Origin: Catonia carolina
Lineage: Eukaryota; Arthropoda; Insecta; Hemiptera; Achilidae
Length of the DNA: 64,000 bases
Assembly: GCA_035578175.1 (NCBI GenBank)
Contig: JAQMRL010000006.1
Location: 54,021,001-54,085,000, forward strand
Direction of reading: 5' to 3'
This document shows positions 1-12,500 of the stretch, in pieces (the stretch's first letter is position 1; each line of letters starts with the position of its first letter). A program made the translations under genes and the position numbers. Below the pieces are notes generated by a model. It saw nothing but the letters and a program-made list of their open reading frames with translations. It made no database searches and was not told the DNA's origin.

Positions 1-109
1 CAAGTTGTTGTAAACAACAACTTAGGTAGGTTAGATCAGATGAAAAGCAAAATAATGTCTTTACCATTTGGGTGTTTTCATGATAAGAGGCAATACATTT
101 CAAAAGAAA

Positions 110-1079
110 AAAATCTGGTGTGAAACACTCACACAACTTTCTCTTGCCAATGCAAATAATTAATAATAAACCTAACATTAGTATTAAAACATTAGAAATG
201 AACAAAAACTAACCTCAAAAACATAACCTTATTTTAATCATGAGTGGAAGACGCAAAATGAAAATCGAACTCAATTTGGCTTAAAAAAAACGGAAAATCA
301 CACTTTCACGCTAAACTAGGCTCTGTAGAGAAAAATTCTCTAAACAAAAGTTGTAGATCTTTTAATTTTCTATAACTTTTATTATATACACTTTTGTCGT
401 AAAATGCATACTAAGACCGAAATGTTAAAAAAATCGATTTTTCTCACGTTTTCGTGAGAAAAAAACAGAAAATCGCTAATTACCGCTAAACTAAGCGTCA
501 TACAAAAAAATGTTTGAAACATAAGTTGTAGGTTTTTAAATTCTCTACAACTTTTATTATATAAGTTTTTGCGCTAAAATTTATATTAAAGCCGTAATCT
601 TAAAAAAACAACGTTTTTACGTGAAAAGAGCCTCACCGAGAATTTCAGCAGACATGGCGCCTACCCTATCTTGTAGAGAATAAAAAATTGAGTAAAATAG
701 GCGATTTTAAAAAAAATCGTAGGACCAGTTTTTGAGAAAATCGCAAAAAACTGAAAAATTATACGAATAAACTACTACTTCCGGTTGACCGATTTTGATG
801 AAAATGTTCGTGTCGCGTCCGGTAGTGGTATGTAACTTAAGTTTCAAGTTTCAAGTTCGTACGATGTTCCGTTCTTGAGATATTCTGTTCACACACACAC
901 ACACAGACACACACACACAGACACACACACAGACACACACACAGACCAATCGCAAAAAACATGTTTTTTGGATTCAGGGGGTCTGAAAACGTATAGATCC
1001 GGTGAAAACTCGATTTCGAAAAATCGACATGAAAACAATACTTTCCTTCCTATATATTCATATAGGCAAGAGAAAGTAA
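110..1079 (-). mobile_element. HINE/DINE-1-like non-autonomous Helentron, copy 1 (near full length)
   Basis: Read on the minus strand, it starts with the 13-mer ACTTTCTCTTGCC near 1079, has an AC/GT microsatellite (890-945), two diverged tandem blocks of about 170 bp (roughly 300-600), then the inverted 13-mer GGCAAGAGAAAGT and a GTGTGAGTGTTTCACAC hairpin ending in a T run near 110. Short subterminal inverted repeats, an internal microsatellite, a 3' hairpin and T-rich insertion sites are the known layout of DINE-1/HINE elements. No coding capacity is seen. The family assignment is by structure only. Confidence 0.65.
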
Positions 1080-1849
1080 AAAAACAACAAATAAACATCA
1101 GTTATACGAGGTGTGGCAATTAAGTTCCAGGAATTGAGTAATAACTTGGATTATAACTAAACCCAATGACACTGCGTCGTTTGTAAACATATAACTGGAA
1201 ATAAATGATCTTCCTTTTGTTGCAGTTAAAGTTTGAAGTCAGTAGCCCGGTTGGTTTGTGTTTTATGTATATTTTTCAAAAGTAACATTTTTAGTGGATT
1301 CATGTAAATGAGTGACTTGCATTGCAAGCAAGGTTTGTGAGGATTTGTTGTACCACATTCAGAGCAAAGTTGTTATCTTTTTAATTTTTTTATAAGATTA
1401 TACTCACTTTCGTCATAAAATGCATACTAAGGCCGAAATCTTAAAAACAATCATTTTTTTAAATGTTCATGAAAAAACAGAAAATCACTAATTATCACTA
1501 AACTAAGCGTTTTACAAAAAAATATTTGAAATAAAAGTTGTAGATTTTTTAATTGTCTACAAGTTTTATTATATACACTTTTGTGCTAAAATGCATATTA
1601 AGGATCCAATTTTAAAAAAACTGTTTTTTTCTTTGAGAGAACAGCCTCCCCAAGAATTTCAGCAGACATGGCGCCTACCCTACCTTTTAAAGTATAAAAA
1701 ATAAAGTAATTGAGGTGATATAAAAAAAAAAATTGCTAAAGCAGTTTTTGAAAAAATCGCAAAAAAGTGAAAATGTCATGAATAAACTATTACTTCTGGT
1801 TGAGAGATTTTGAAAAAAATGTTTTTGTCGGTTTCTCTAGTGGTACCTA

Positions 1850-3015
1850 TTGTGCAGTTCCAAGCTCCGTGTAGTTCCGGGGTGAAGGGTACAGGTGAGG
1901 TATAATGAATGAGTGAAGCATGCTGGGAGAACGATTGTTTTATTGCTCTGATACAAAACATTCATTTTCAAACTTTCCGTATTTAAGGGGAGCAGACCAT
2001 TTTCATTATCCCTATACCTGCAATACTAACTTAGGTAGAATTTTTGTAGAAACCGTTAAAGCTACAAAGCTGAGCTTTGGCACACCTTTCTACAGTACCG
2101 TTTTACAAATTTGTACCAGAGCTTTTTCATTTATCTTCATCCAATCTAAAAATGATTTTTATTCTAAAAAAAATGTTCAAATGTGCCCAAATTGTTTTAT
2201 GAAAAACACCCAAAAAATAGAAACTCCAAAATTTTTAAAATACCTGTGGAGTAAATACACACCTTAGTATTAAAATGTAGTGTGTGAAATTTCACACTCC
2301 TAGGTGGGATGGTTCCTAAAATAAGTGTACCTAAAGTCAAAAAATACAGTATGCGGAAAATGCGGATATAGTAAAAGCATAATACCGTAACAGAAACACC
2401 TATTGCCAATTGGAATTAATTTCCAAACAAAAACACACCAATATTTCCTCTACGGCTGATTCCTACGCGTTCTAGAAATTATCGTTTTTATGTAAACGCG
2501 ATCTCCGTAATGTTAGAGCAGTAACATGATTATATTAATATCAATTTACAAGAATGAAAAACGTGAAAAAATATCGAAATAAACACTACGTACCCCATCA
2601 ATGTAAAAACATAATTTTTCTCAACAGAAAAAGCAACAAATGTCGTGTTATATATAAATTTAAATAGGGAAAAACGATCGATCAATATATGGTAAAATTA
2701 AAAAAATCAATATTTTTTATTAAAATCAGTCTGCTTCCCTTAACATATTTGTTTCACATTTGTTACATTTATTTATTTACATATTTTGATATAAATTGGT
2801 AAGTTAAATATTATGAATCCGACCAAGTTAATAACCCGGTAGGTTTTTGTTAAATTAATGCGCCAGATGATAAGAATATTTTCTTAGTCTAGTTGTTATT
2901 ACACACTACCACTACAAATGAATCAGCTGTGAAGCACTACTAACTCATTCATTCTCCCACTACTATAATAACACACTGCTTTCCTTCCAACTACACGGAG
3001 CTGGGACTCAAGCAA
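1850..3015. mobile_element. TIR DNA transposon family A, copy 1 (TA target duplication)
   Basis: The ends are inverted (CAAGCTCCGTGTAGTT near 1863; AACTACACGGAGCTGGG near 2990), with TA at 1848-1849 and 3016-3017. Non-coding. A sister copy is at 4248-5003 and a fragment at 13618-13758. TA duplication suggests a Tc1/mariner-class MITE. It carries a further nested element at 1987-2739. Confidence 0.65.
1987..2739. mobile_element. piggyBac-like non-autonomous element, TTAA-flanked
   Basis: TTAA is at 1983-1986 and 2740-2743. Ends are inverted: GGGGAGCAGACC at the left, the complement of GGGAAGCAGACT at the right. Family A copies at 4.86 kb and 13.74 kb read straight through one TTAA at the same point, which is an empty site. 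No transposase is visible. Precise TTAA duplication and GGG ends fit piggyBac-type mobility. Confidence 0.65.
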
Positions 3016-3360
3016 TATATTAAGTTTTGAGTTTCAATTTTGTACGATGTTCCTTTCTTGAGACATTCAGTTTACACGCACACGCAAACAGACAGACAGG
3101 CACACACCAATCGTTAAAAACACATTTTTTGGGTTTAGGGGGTCTGAAAACATGTATATCCGGTGAAAACTCAATTTTAAAAAATCTACATGAAAACAAT
3201 ATTTTCCTTCCTATACCTAATATATTGATATAGGTAAGAGAAAGTAATAAAGCATTGGGGATATAACTAAGTGTAAAAAACAAAACACTTACAGAGTTAA
3301 TTGTAATCACTAATTTAAAATTTATAATAAAGGCATTAATATATCAGATCTAGAACATAC

Positions 3361-3573
3361 CTGAGCATCCACGTGTACGACCCTATGCCTGTGAAACCTC
3401 ATAACATGACGAGGATAATCCTTTTTCAAATATTTTTCATTACAACAATCCATCTTACAGCAGTATAACTGATACATACACTTTGACTCATGCACACGTT
3501 TAAAAGCGAGTTGAACACGATCTACACATCCCATTTGGAAATTTTTGCACGATACCCTCATCTTTGAAAACTT
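3361..3573 (-). CDS. Gene 2 exon 4: SIAH-type zinc finger
   Basis: 213 nt, phase 0 at both ends. The acceptor is TTAAG before 3573 and the donor is GTATGT (3360-3355). It encodes 71 residues with CKNFQMGC, a KRVHESKC segment, YCCKMDCC and a PRHVMRFH segment, the Cys/His ladder of SIAH zinc fingers. Length and phase equal the matching exon of gene 1 (31366-31578), which decided the acceptor. A second AG just before 3561 would shorten it by four codons. Confidence 0.8.
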
Positions 3574-6500
3574 CTTAACAATAAAAAATAAAACAAAACA
3601 AAAAACAAAAATAAAACAAAAACAAAAAATAAATAAACAAAATAACAAATAACAAACAATAAATTGTAATTACAATTATACTATTTTTCAGGGCTGATAA
3701 GCTCTGAACCTGCCCATAACAGACAGGTGGAGTGTCAAATTATTTACACTCAATCTGTTAGTTGCAGGGCTAAAATAAATAGTTCTGTTTCTTATCACAT
3801 GGTCAGCCAATTAAATGACTGAATCATTTAAGAACAGAAGAGGTAGAGGTGTAAAAGACACAAATCAGAGTTATCTCCTCTGAAAGTAATGAATTTCATT
3901 GTACAGCCAGACCCTGTGGTGAATGAAGTGAAGGTGTCATTTACAGAGTGGAAAATATGTGCTTTTCAGAGGGCCCGGCATGCTGATAAGTGTACTTTTC
4001 CTCTCAGTGAGGAAGGCAATGGTAAACCACCTCACTCCTCATTTTACTTAGTAAAACCTCTACAGGTTCAAACCAGCCTTTCGGCTGATGACCTAAACAA
4101 CAAGCTCTGAACGTACTCATTGCCCCCTACCCACGTCATAGCCAATGACTTGCCTGAAACGTAGCCAATACTTGTCTCTTAGCTCTGGTATACATTTTGT
4201 CAGCCATTTTTTTGGTATTTCAATAACAATTATAACCTATGAACATACTGCTCGAGTCCCAGCTCCGTGTAGTTGGGAGGAATGCAGTGCGTTGTTATAG
4301 TAGTGGGAGAATGAATGAGTGTATGAATGAATTAGTAGTATTTCACAGCTGCTGCATTTGTAGTGGTAGCGTGTACTAACTAGACTAAAAACATATTCTT
4401 ATCATCCGGCGCATTAATTTAACAAATACCTACCGGGTTATTTACTTGGTTGGATTCATAATATTTTTTTTTTTTTCATTCCTATTTTGTGTACGTTGCA
4501 ATCTGTTCAATTTAGAACAATAAGCAACCCCATGACCCAATGAGATAAGAATGATATGTATGATGTCTAAATGAGGTGTAGTCTTGTACAGACCCAGGCC
4601 GACCATTCCTGAGAGGGTATGGTTAATTAAACCCCAACCATCAAAGTACACCGGTAACCACTGTCTAGTATTCAAATCCGTATAAAAGTAACTACCTTTA
4701 CTAGGATTTGAACCAGGAACCCTTGTCTCCGAAAATCAGCTGTTTAACAGCTGATTTTGGCAACGACTTTACCTCTAGACCAACCCGGTGGGTTCATAAT
4801 ATTTAACTTACCAATTTATATCAAAATATGTAAATAAATAAATGTAATAAATACAAACAAATATGTTAAATACGGAAAGTTTGAAAACGAACGTTTTGTT
4901 ATCAGAGTAATACAACAATCGTTCTCCCAGCATGCATCACTCATTAATTATACCTCACCCGTACCCTTCACCCTGCAACTACACGGAGCTGGGACTCTAG
5001 CAGTACAACCAGCTGATTATATTATAAAGATTTGCACATTAACCCGCTCTTTAATCATTGTGTTCAGTACTAGATGCAAGACACGAGTGAACTACTGCGG
5101 CTCTTATACGCATGCACACATAATGTTGGTTACGCTGAAACATTCGTACAATCTGACAATGCTGGCAAACATTCTGATTGGTCTAAACGCATGGAATAGC
5201 AGAGCTCATCAACCGTAAAAAGCATTATAACTAATTTCGATTACAATTACTATCCAATAGTTAACCCAGAAAGTTCTATGCAACTTGCATTTTGATAATC
5301 ATGCAGAGAAATGATTATATACGTGAATAAAATCTCTCGAATATACTCACAGTTACTACTAATTCCTGCGTAATATATAAATTTTATGAAGATCTTAAAC
5401 CCTTCATGAACTATAGATGTATATTTCCGCATATGGATTTGAATGGGTATGGTTGTTTAAGGATATCTGCACATTTACACATTAAATTAAAAACGAATTA
5501 TTTTAATACTGTAGTTTATTTTTATTTACAATAAAAATAAAATTCATACAGTTGTCACTAAAACAGATATGTGTTTTTAACCGATGTCACTGTAAACAAT
5601 ATTATTTTACAATGAACGTAATAGCGGACCATATTTTTGAAAGATGTCCCTATTTTAGCCTTGACAGAATGGAGACATCTGAGAAAACAGGCGTTGCACA
5701 GTGGATCCCAGAGAGAGTAGGAGCAGCGATGCTGCGGGATGAGGAGAGTTGGAAGTTGGTTGCTCAGTTTGCGGAGATGGTGGTCGGGAGACTGTGGAGA
5801 GAGATGACATATGGAGATCAGCGTGATCGTCCTCTCCCACAGTGAATCAATCCTGTCCCGATCTCAGTAGGTAAGGTAGGCACACTAATTTCCTGAGCTG
5901 ATGATGAAAGAGATGAATGTAAGTGAGAGAGTGAGTGTTGGTCGGTGAAAGCAAGAGGGTAATTAGGCTACGGTTCCCTTCCACACCCCACTGACAGCAT
6001 GTTAATTTTTTAACCTGACATTTCCCTTGTAGTATTATATAAACAGTTCCAAGGGAGGTGGAGGGTTCTTTGCTCATGTCGGATCAAGTGGCCAGGCGGC
6101 GGGTTTTTGGTTGGTAAGGCGGTTGCGGCCTCCTTAGGGCTGGACGAGGATGGCTCAATTGAATTCAACACTACTTCCCCCATCGTGAGGGAGTGAACAT
6201 AAGTTTTTCTCGCTGCCTCAGATATAAAAAAAAAAAATAATAAATAATAGCGAACCAACCTTTCTATCAAATATTGGTCACGCTAACAGATAGGTCATTG
6301 TATCCAATGTCACTGCATGCAATAACTACTGTAGTTTTAATTTTACAATTTTCTTTTCAGATCCACCTTCTCAATCCAACTCCCTGAAGATCAGATTGGT
6401 AAGGTATTTTAACTCAGGAATATTTCATTAAAGAAGACAGTTATAGTGTTGTTTTTTTAAACTAGTCCAAGTTTTAATTTTCAAAGAAAGATTCACTTAC

Positions 6501-9500
6501 TGTCAAGGTTTGTGCAGATGGTGGAATGAAAAAAGATGTTTTGCACAATGGACATGTTTGCACTTTCGTTCTACACACTTCACATACAAGATGTCCTTTC
6601 AAACACAAAGACATGGGCGTGTACTTCAATTTACTACATACTACACAAAACATAAGTCGGAGATACCTGATATTCCTAAAATAAACAAAAATTAAATTAT
6701 TTTTATAGGTACAATTCACTTTTTATAGGTACAGCACTTATAGAACTTGATAAAAAATCACTCAAATCAAAATAACAAAGTATCATTGATAATGTTGTTT
6801 TAACCCTTCAGCTACGGGAGGCAATCTCAGTTGCCCTGGTGTAGTCACTTGAGTTACGAGTTTGCCCTTGTTTGCAGCGAGGGGTAAAGGGGGAACAGTG
6901 TTAGTGCGCTTGCGTGACTGCTTTAATTTCAGTACACAAACATAACAACTTATACTATACCCAGAGCATATACAGTATTGTGGAACCTTTTGTAGGTTAA
7001 CGGTACAAGTATAACTGTTTGTTACCGTAAATAGAAATGTTAGTTTCTCAAAAATGTGGGCAAACTATTCACAGTGCTGAACGAAATTTATTATGCAGTG
7101 TAATAAAATGCTGAAAAGTTGAACCATATTCACTTACGTATTGTAAACAAAAGGGTGGGGAATGGCAGGAATTTGACAATGCAACACTGTTCGAATATTT
7201 CAGATTCTGTTCCCACTTTGCGCGTTGCAAATTTCAAACTGCAATTATTAAGGCTATTGTTACTCTAAATTATATTGTAAAACAAGGTTTCATTCACGAA
7301 AATGTCTTCTACAAATTATGTTCAGTACAATTTCATGATAAACTTAAATTTTAGCATGTTACAGCCAAAAATATAAAGTAATCTACAAATGTTTACGTGC
7401 AGAAGTGTTCTGGTCGCTGTAGCTAGCAAAAAATGCAACCGATTTTTATGTTTTTGAAATAAAAATAACATATATGTTGTATAAAATGCCTGTAATTTTT
7501 TCAAAATTTTCTATTGGTAATAGCCTTAGATAAATGGATTTATTTGGGAGCATGTTTTGACATTTGAACATTCACTATACGATGAAAAATACCCCGCAGC
7601 AGAAGGGTAATTAGCGCAAAACATACAAGTTCTATTAGAAAGTGATTGCACCAGAATACAATCAAGTTTCTTTTTTAATTTTTCAGAACATAATGTAACA
7701 AATGATCGGCAAGTTGCTTTGGAATTCAATTAAGTAAAAAAAACCAAAAATATGAATATTTTCATTACTGTAACAGCTTGTAATTATATTAACAGAATCA
7801 CAAACAGTCTTTCAAAATTTTATTCTGTTCTAAAAATACAATGTACTGGCAGCTCTTCAACTTTATAGACAATTGTACTCCTTTTAGTGATAATTATTGA
7901 TATCTTTTGAAAACAAAAAACAGGTTATGCAGACAGTATTTAATACACTAGTTAAAAAATAATACATATTAAGTACTATTATTATTACACAGTTAAGAAA
8001 ACTTACTTCTTAACTAAAAATTTCAGAAATTTATTTTTTATAATAATTGGACACCATAAATTTTTACAGATGTACAAGGTGCTTAACACACAAAACAATA
8101 TTAACCCTTGTGCAACTGATAGGTTTGAAAATCATAACTCTTTTAACACTAATCAGGGATCGGGCCGATAGATATGGCTTTTTTTATCAATCTTTTATCC
8201 AAAAAATTTTAAATTTTTATGAGACACAGAAAACTTTGAGATGTGTTAAAAAAACAATCATGAAACTCCATTTTTTTTTACACCAGTTACAAAGAATTTA
8301 CAAAAAAACTGTTGTAATTTATGCTAAGTCGCACATTTTTGTCAAAATTTGACAATGAATAATTTTTATTTTTATTTTTTTAAATTTGATATTATAGAAA
8401 AATGTCTAGCGAAAAATTAGATATATCAAACGCCTTAAGGTATTGTATTTTTAACAAAAATAAGGTAGTCGCTTACCACATTATACAGCTAATCAAGTGT
8501 ATGTAAGAGTCAAATGCCCAAAACGGGCAGGTGGAGTGTTATTTTAATTGCACTCAATCTGTTCGTTGCAGGGCTAAAAAAAAATAGTTCTGTTTCTTAT
8601 CACATAGTCAGCCACTTATATGACTGAACTATTTAAGAACAGAAGAGGTAGAGGTGTAAAAGACACTAGTCAGAGTTATCTCCTCTGAGAGTAATGAATT
8701 TCACTATGCAGCCAGACCCTGTGGTGAATGAAGTGAAGGTGTCATTTACAGGGTGGAAAGTGAGTGCTTTTCGGAGGGCCTGGCATGCTGATAAGCATAC
8801 TTTTTCAACTCAGTGAGGAAGGCAATTGTAAACCACCTTACTCCTCGTTTTTACTTAGTAAAACCTCTAGAGGTTCAAACCAGCCTTTCGGCTGATGACC
8901 TAAACAACAACAACGTAAGAGTCAAATGAATATAGATTGTCTGTGGTAAAAAGAAGGCTGAAAGAACTGCTCTCTTTGAGCTGATGTCATTGACCCATTC
9001 CTATGTTATTTATATAACATATGTTATTATACGAAAGCACGGAATTTTGTGAACACTAGCATATAGAAAAAAATAAAGTAGAACACCAAACTTTCATTGT
9101 GAAGGATGTATGAAAATTGGCTATTCTACGAATCTCAGAAGGTTTATTCTCTTTTACAGGTCATATTCAATTCAACCGGTTTTGCTATAAGCAAGATTAT
9201 TGAACAATATACCTACCCCTACCATTCAAGCTTTCAAACGCAATTATAACTTTATAGATGAGATACAACCTTTACACAGTTTTCTTCAAAAAAATTGGAA
9301 TTAAGTGGTACCACAACATTCACAAATCAATAGAAAATTTCCCACTAATCAGATCGTGTTTCTAAATAGCTTATGTTTTGTCTCATACATTCAGCTACTA
9401 TTTAACTATAATGTTAATTGGTGTGAATGTACATTGACCTTCACTATTACACAAACTGTTGAGTAATTACATACTTGTCATCTAACATCTGGCTGTTCGA

Positions 9501-12500
9501 TGTATTAGAGTTAATCTTCTATTCCTTGTTACACCCATATATTTATCAAATCTGGGTTATTCAAACTAAGTCTACCCCAATTATTTTGAATAACTAAGAC
9601 TCTACAGTAGCTTGTTTGACCCTTTAAATGCCAGGATCCAATGTTGTCAGTTGTGAAGGTCTTCTGAAAAGTGCCAGATTTGTTTAGATCAAATATTGGT
9701 AAACTGTTACGTAGATGGCTATAATTTTCGTATACACCTGTAGAATGCGTTGAATTTTGGCTTTAATAATAGTGTAAAGTATGAACTTTCATTGTATATC
9801 TATAGATTTTGCTGTTATTTAGTTATATCTATTTTACACAGAGTTTAGTGTGTGTATTTCTGTGTAAACACACGTGTCAAATGGTGGCTTCGTCGTACAG
9901 GTAAAGTGGCGATGTTATTTTTGGTTATGTTAGTAATTTTAAATAGTGTTGTGTTGTATATCAATCTAATCAGAACAATTTTTTTTATAAAATGAAATAA
10001 TACGTGTTAGTTAAAATATTTTTAGTTTAAATCATAATGGATGAAAAATATTACATGAAAATCAAATTCTGGTAAGTTAATGAAGATATTATAGTAAATT
10101 AAAATATTATTAATGAATAAATTTAATAAAACGGTGCTATTTATAGAGTAAGGTTTTCTGCAAATTTCTGTAAAAAAATTAAGTTAATATTAGTTCTGAT
10201 GAAATTAATTTTTAAAGGGAATAGTGTCATTAGCCTGTTTTTTGAACAGGCATTTTTCACCAGTCCTCCACTACAAGGCGTGACACTCAAAGGGTTAAAT
10301 AAAATATAATAGGATGTGACAAAGTTTATTTTTAAAATTTCATGAAACTCCTAGCCACTCGGGTAAAAATTAGTAGGGTTGAAATGTTAAAACAACATAA
10401 ATTTTAAAGATAAAAATATAAAATTACAAATTACTCACCCTGGACGAGGATACACTGTGAAGGCACGTTGGAATACTGCAGGACAATTATCAAAAAATGT
10501 AGAATGATATCCTTCAGGAAGTACATTAACCGGTGGTGTAGGCGGAAATGCAGGGAACTGTACACATGGGCATCCTGGGTAATTACAAACAGGTCTACTA
10601 TCATGTAATGGACTATATAATGGTGGAGTCGTATATGAGAAAACTTGGTCTAAATATGAATCTGTATCAAATTTTCTGTTTTTATGGTTCACTCTGTTTA
10701 AATTATGATCATTATGATCGACATACCACTCTGGATTAACGTAAGTAGAATTCCTATTTAATTCGTCGTAATTCGTACTAAAACCCATTGCTCTGTCCAA
10801 TTCCAAACCAGTTAATCTACGCGCAGAATCAGTGATCCCGTCAGAAGAGTTTGAATGACTATCAATTCTTTTAATACTGTAGTTTATTGTGCCAATGTTG
10901 TCTGGTAAATGATTAGTTTCATTACAACTCCTTAAACCTGTAACAGAATATACAATAACTTATCGTCTCTAACAACCACATAAATAAAAATCTGGTGTGA
11001 AACATTCACACAACTTTCTCTTGCCAATGCAAATAATAAGCAATGAATACCTTGGACAATTCAAATTGGCACAAGCAGCTTTGGTGTTTATCTACTCCAC
11101 TCTTTGCCACTCGCCATGCAACGACGGTACAGTCACAAAAGTATACAATCACTACTGTAATGTGCGACTCACACACAGTCACTACGCTTTGTTTACAGTG
11201 TTGTTATTAATAATCTGTTAGACATAATGATGTGACTAGTTTGTTTTCATTTATTATTTTCTGTTCATTATGTATTCAAACCCACCGGGTTGGTCTAGAG
11301 CAGTGTTTCCCAACCGGTGGTCCGCGGACCAAAGGTGGTCCGTGAGAGCCTTCGGGGTGGTCCGTGAAAGTCCGGTGACTACTTATAAAAAAGTAATATT
11401 TTCCCGTGATTAAATCAAAGTTACGATTTTCATTGAAGAAGATTAAGTAAATACATTCAAGATTCAGATTAAGTAAAGGTAGAAGAGTTGTGGTGTAAGA
11501 AAGCCCTGGGCTTCCCCAAGATTCGGCAAGTAGCTTTGCGGTATCTTATGATGTTTTTAACCATTTATTTGTGTGAGCAGGGGTTCTCTAATATATTGTT
11601 AATTAAAAACAAACAACGAAATCGGCTAAGTGTAAGCAGTGATTTGAGAGTAGCTCTTAGCAAGAGCCTAAAACCTAGAATTCCTTAGCTAGTCAGAAAG
11701 TTCCATGCACAAAAATCGCATTGAAATTTTCATTTCATTTTTAATTCATTTTTTAATTTTCATTGTTATTTCGACTAAGTAAATTATGTATTCCTTATTT
11801 CATTAAAAGACAATTTACAATTTAAATATTTTTACTTTTTGTGATGTTCAATGTATACCCTACTTTCTGAAAATAACAGTTATGTTTGTAATAATAGTTT
11901 CTTAATTAATAATAATAGTTTGTTTCTGAAAATTTGTTTTATTTAATCACCTTTTAATTTGGTTACAACTGATAAGATATATGCAATAATATAATGGGTG
12001 GTCCGTGGTAGTTCACTTTCAGGCTGAGTGGTCCGCAGACCACTGCGGGTTGGGAACCACTGGTCTAGAGGTAAAGTCGTCGGGGAAAATCAGCTGTTTA
12101 ACAGCTGATTTTCGGAGACGAAGGTTCCTGGTTCAAATCCTAGTAAAGGTAGTTACTTTTATACGGATTTGAATGCTAGACAGTAATTACCGGTGTACTT
12201 TGATGGTTGGGGTTCAATTCACCATACTCTCTCAGGAATGGTCAACCTGAGTCTGAACAAGACTACACCTCATTTACAGGTCATACACATCATCCTCATC
12301 TCATTGGGTCATGGGGTTGCTTATTGTACTTAATTGAACAGATTGCAACGTACACAAACAAGGGATTACAAAAAAAATGTATTCAGACGGATTTGTTTAG
12401 TCAGTTGCGTGCGGTCTCTTAGAGTATAGTTTAGTGAGTTTTTACAGTTTAGTTCTAGTAATTTATAATTTAAATTTTTACTGGAACAAATTAAATACAT

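Larger units (their letters stand above)
1362..3247 (-). mobile_element. HINE copy 2, 3'-truncated and split by a nested insertion
   Basis: HINE sequence occupies 1362-1849 and resumes at 3016-3247, ending with the 5' terminal 13-mer (here with one change) near 3247. The 1850-3015 block between is a separate TIR element flanked by TA. The hairpin end is missing on the left. Confidence 0.6.
11281..12377 (+). mobile_element. tRNA-derived SINE family T, copy 2, split by a hAT element
   Basis: The 5' part is 11281-11300 and the rest 12071-12377, with A box and B box (GGTTCAAATCC near 12131). Flanking direct repeat: ATGTATTCAAA at 11270-11280 and ATGTATTCAGA at 12378-12388. The hAT element interrupts it inside the A box. 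Confidence 0.8.

Noticed and set aside
875..1123. His/Thr-repeat reading frame
   Set aside because: It is the translated AC/GT microsatellite of a HINE copy; not a gene.
2197..2409. 70-residue minus-strand frame as the missing SINA exon of gene 2
   Set aside because: No SINA-like residues and it lies inside a TTAA element; the true exon is probably outside the window.
5552..5845. 97-residue frame as a host gene
   Set aside because: It is the 3' end of an R1-like LINE, repeated in reverse at 30.1-30.4 kb.
6795..6830. piggyBac-like end TTAACCCTT
   Set aside because: No matching opposite end within range.
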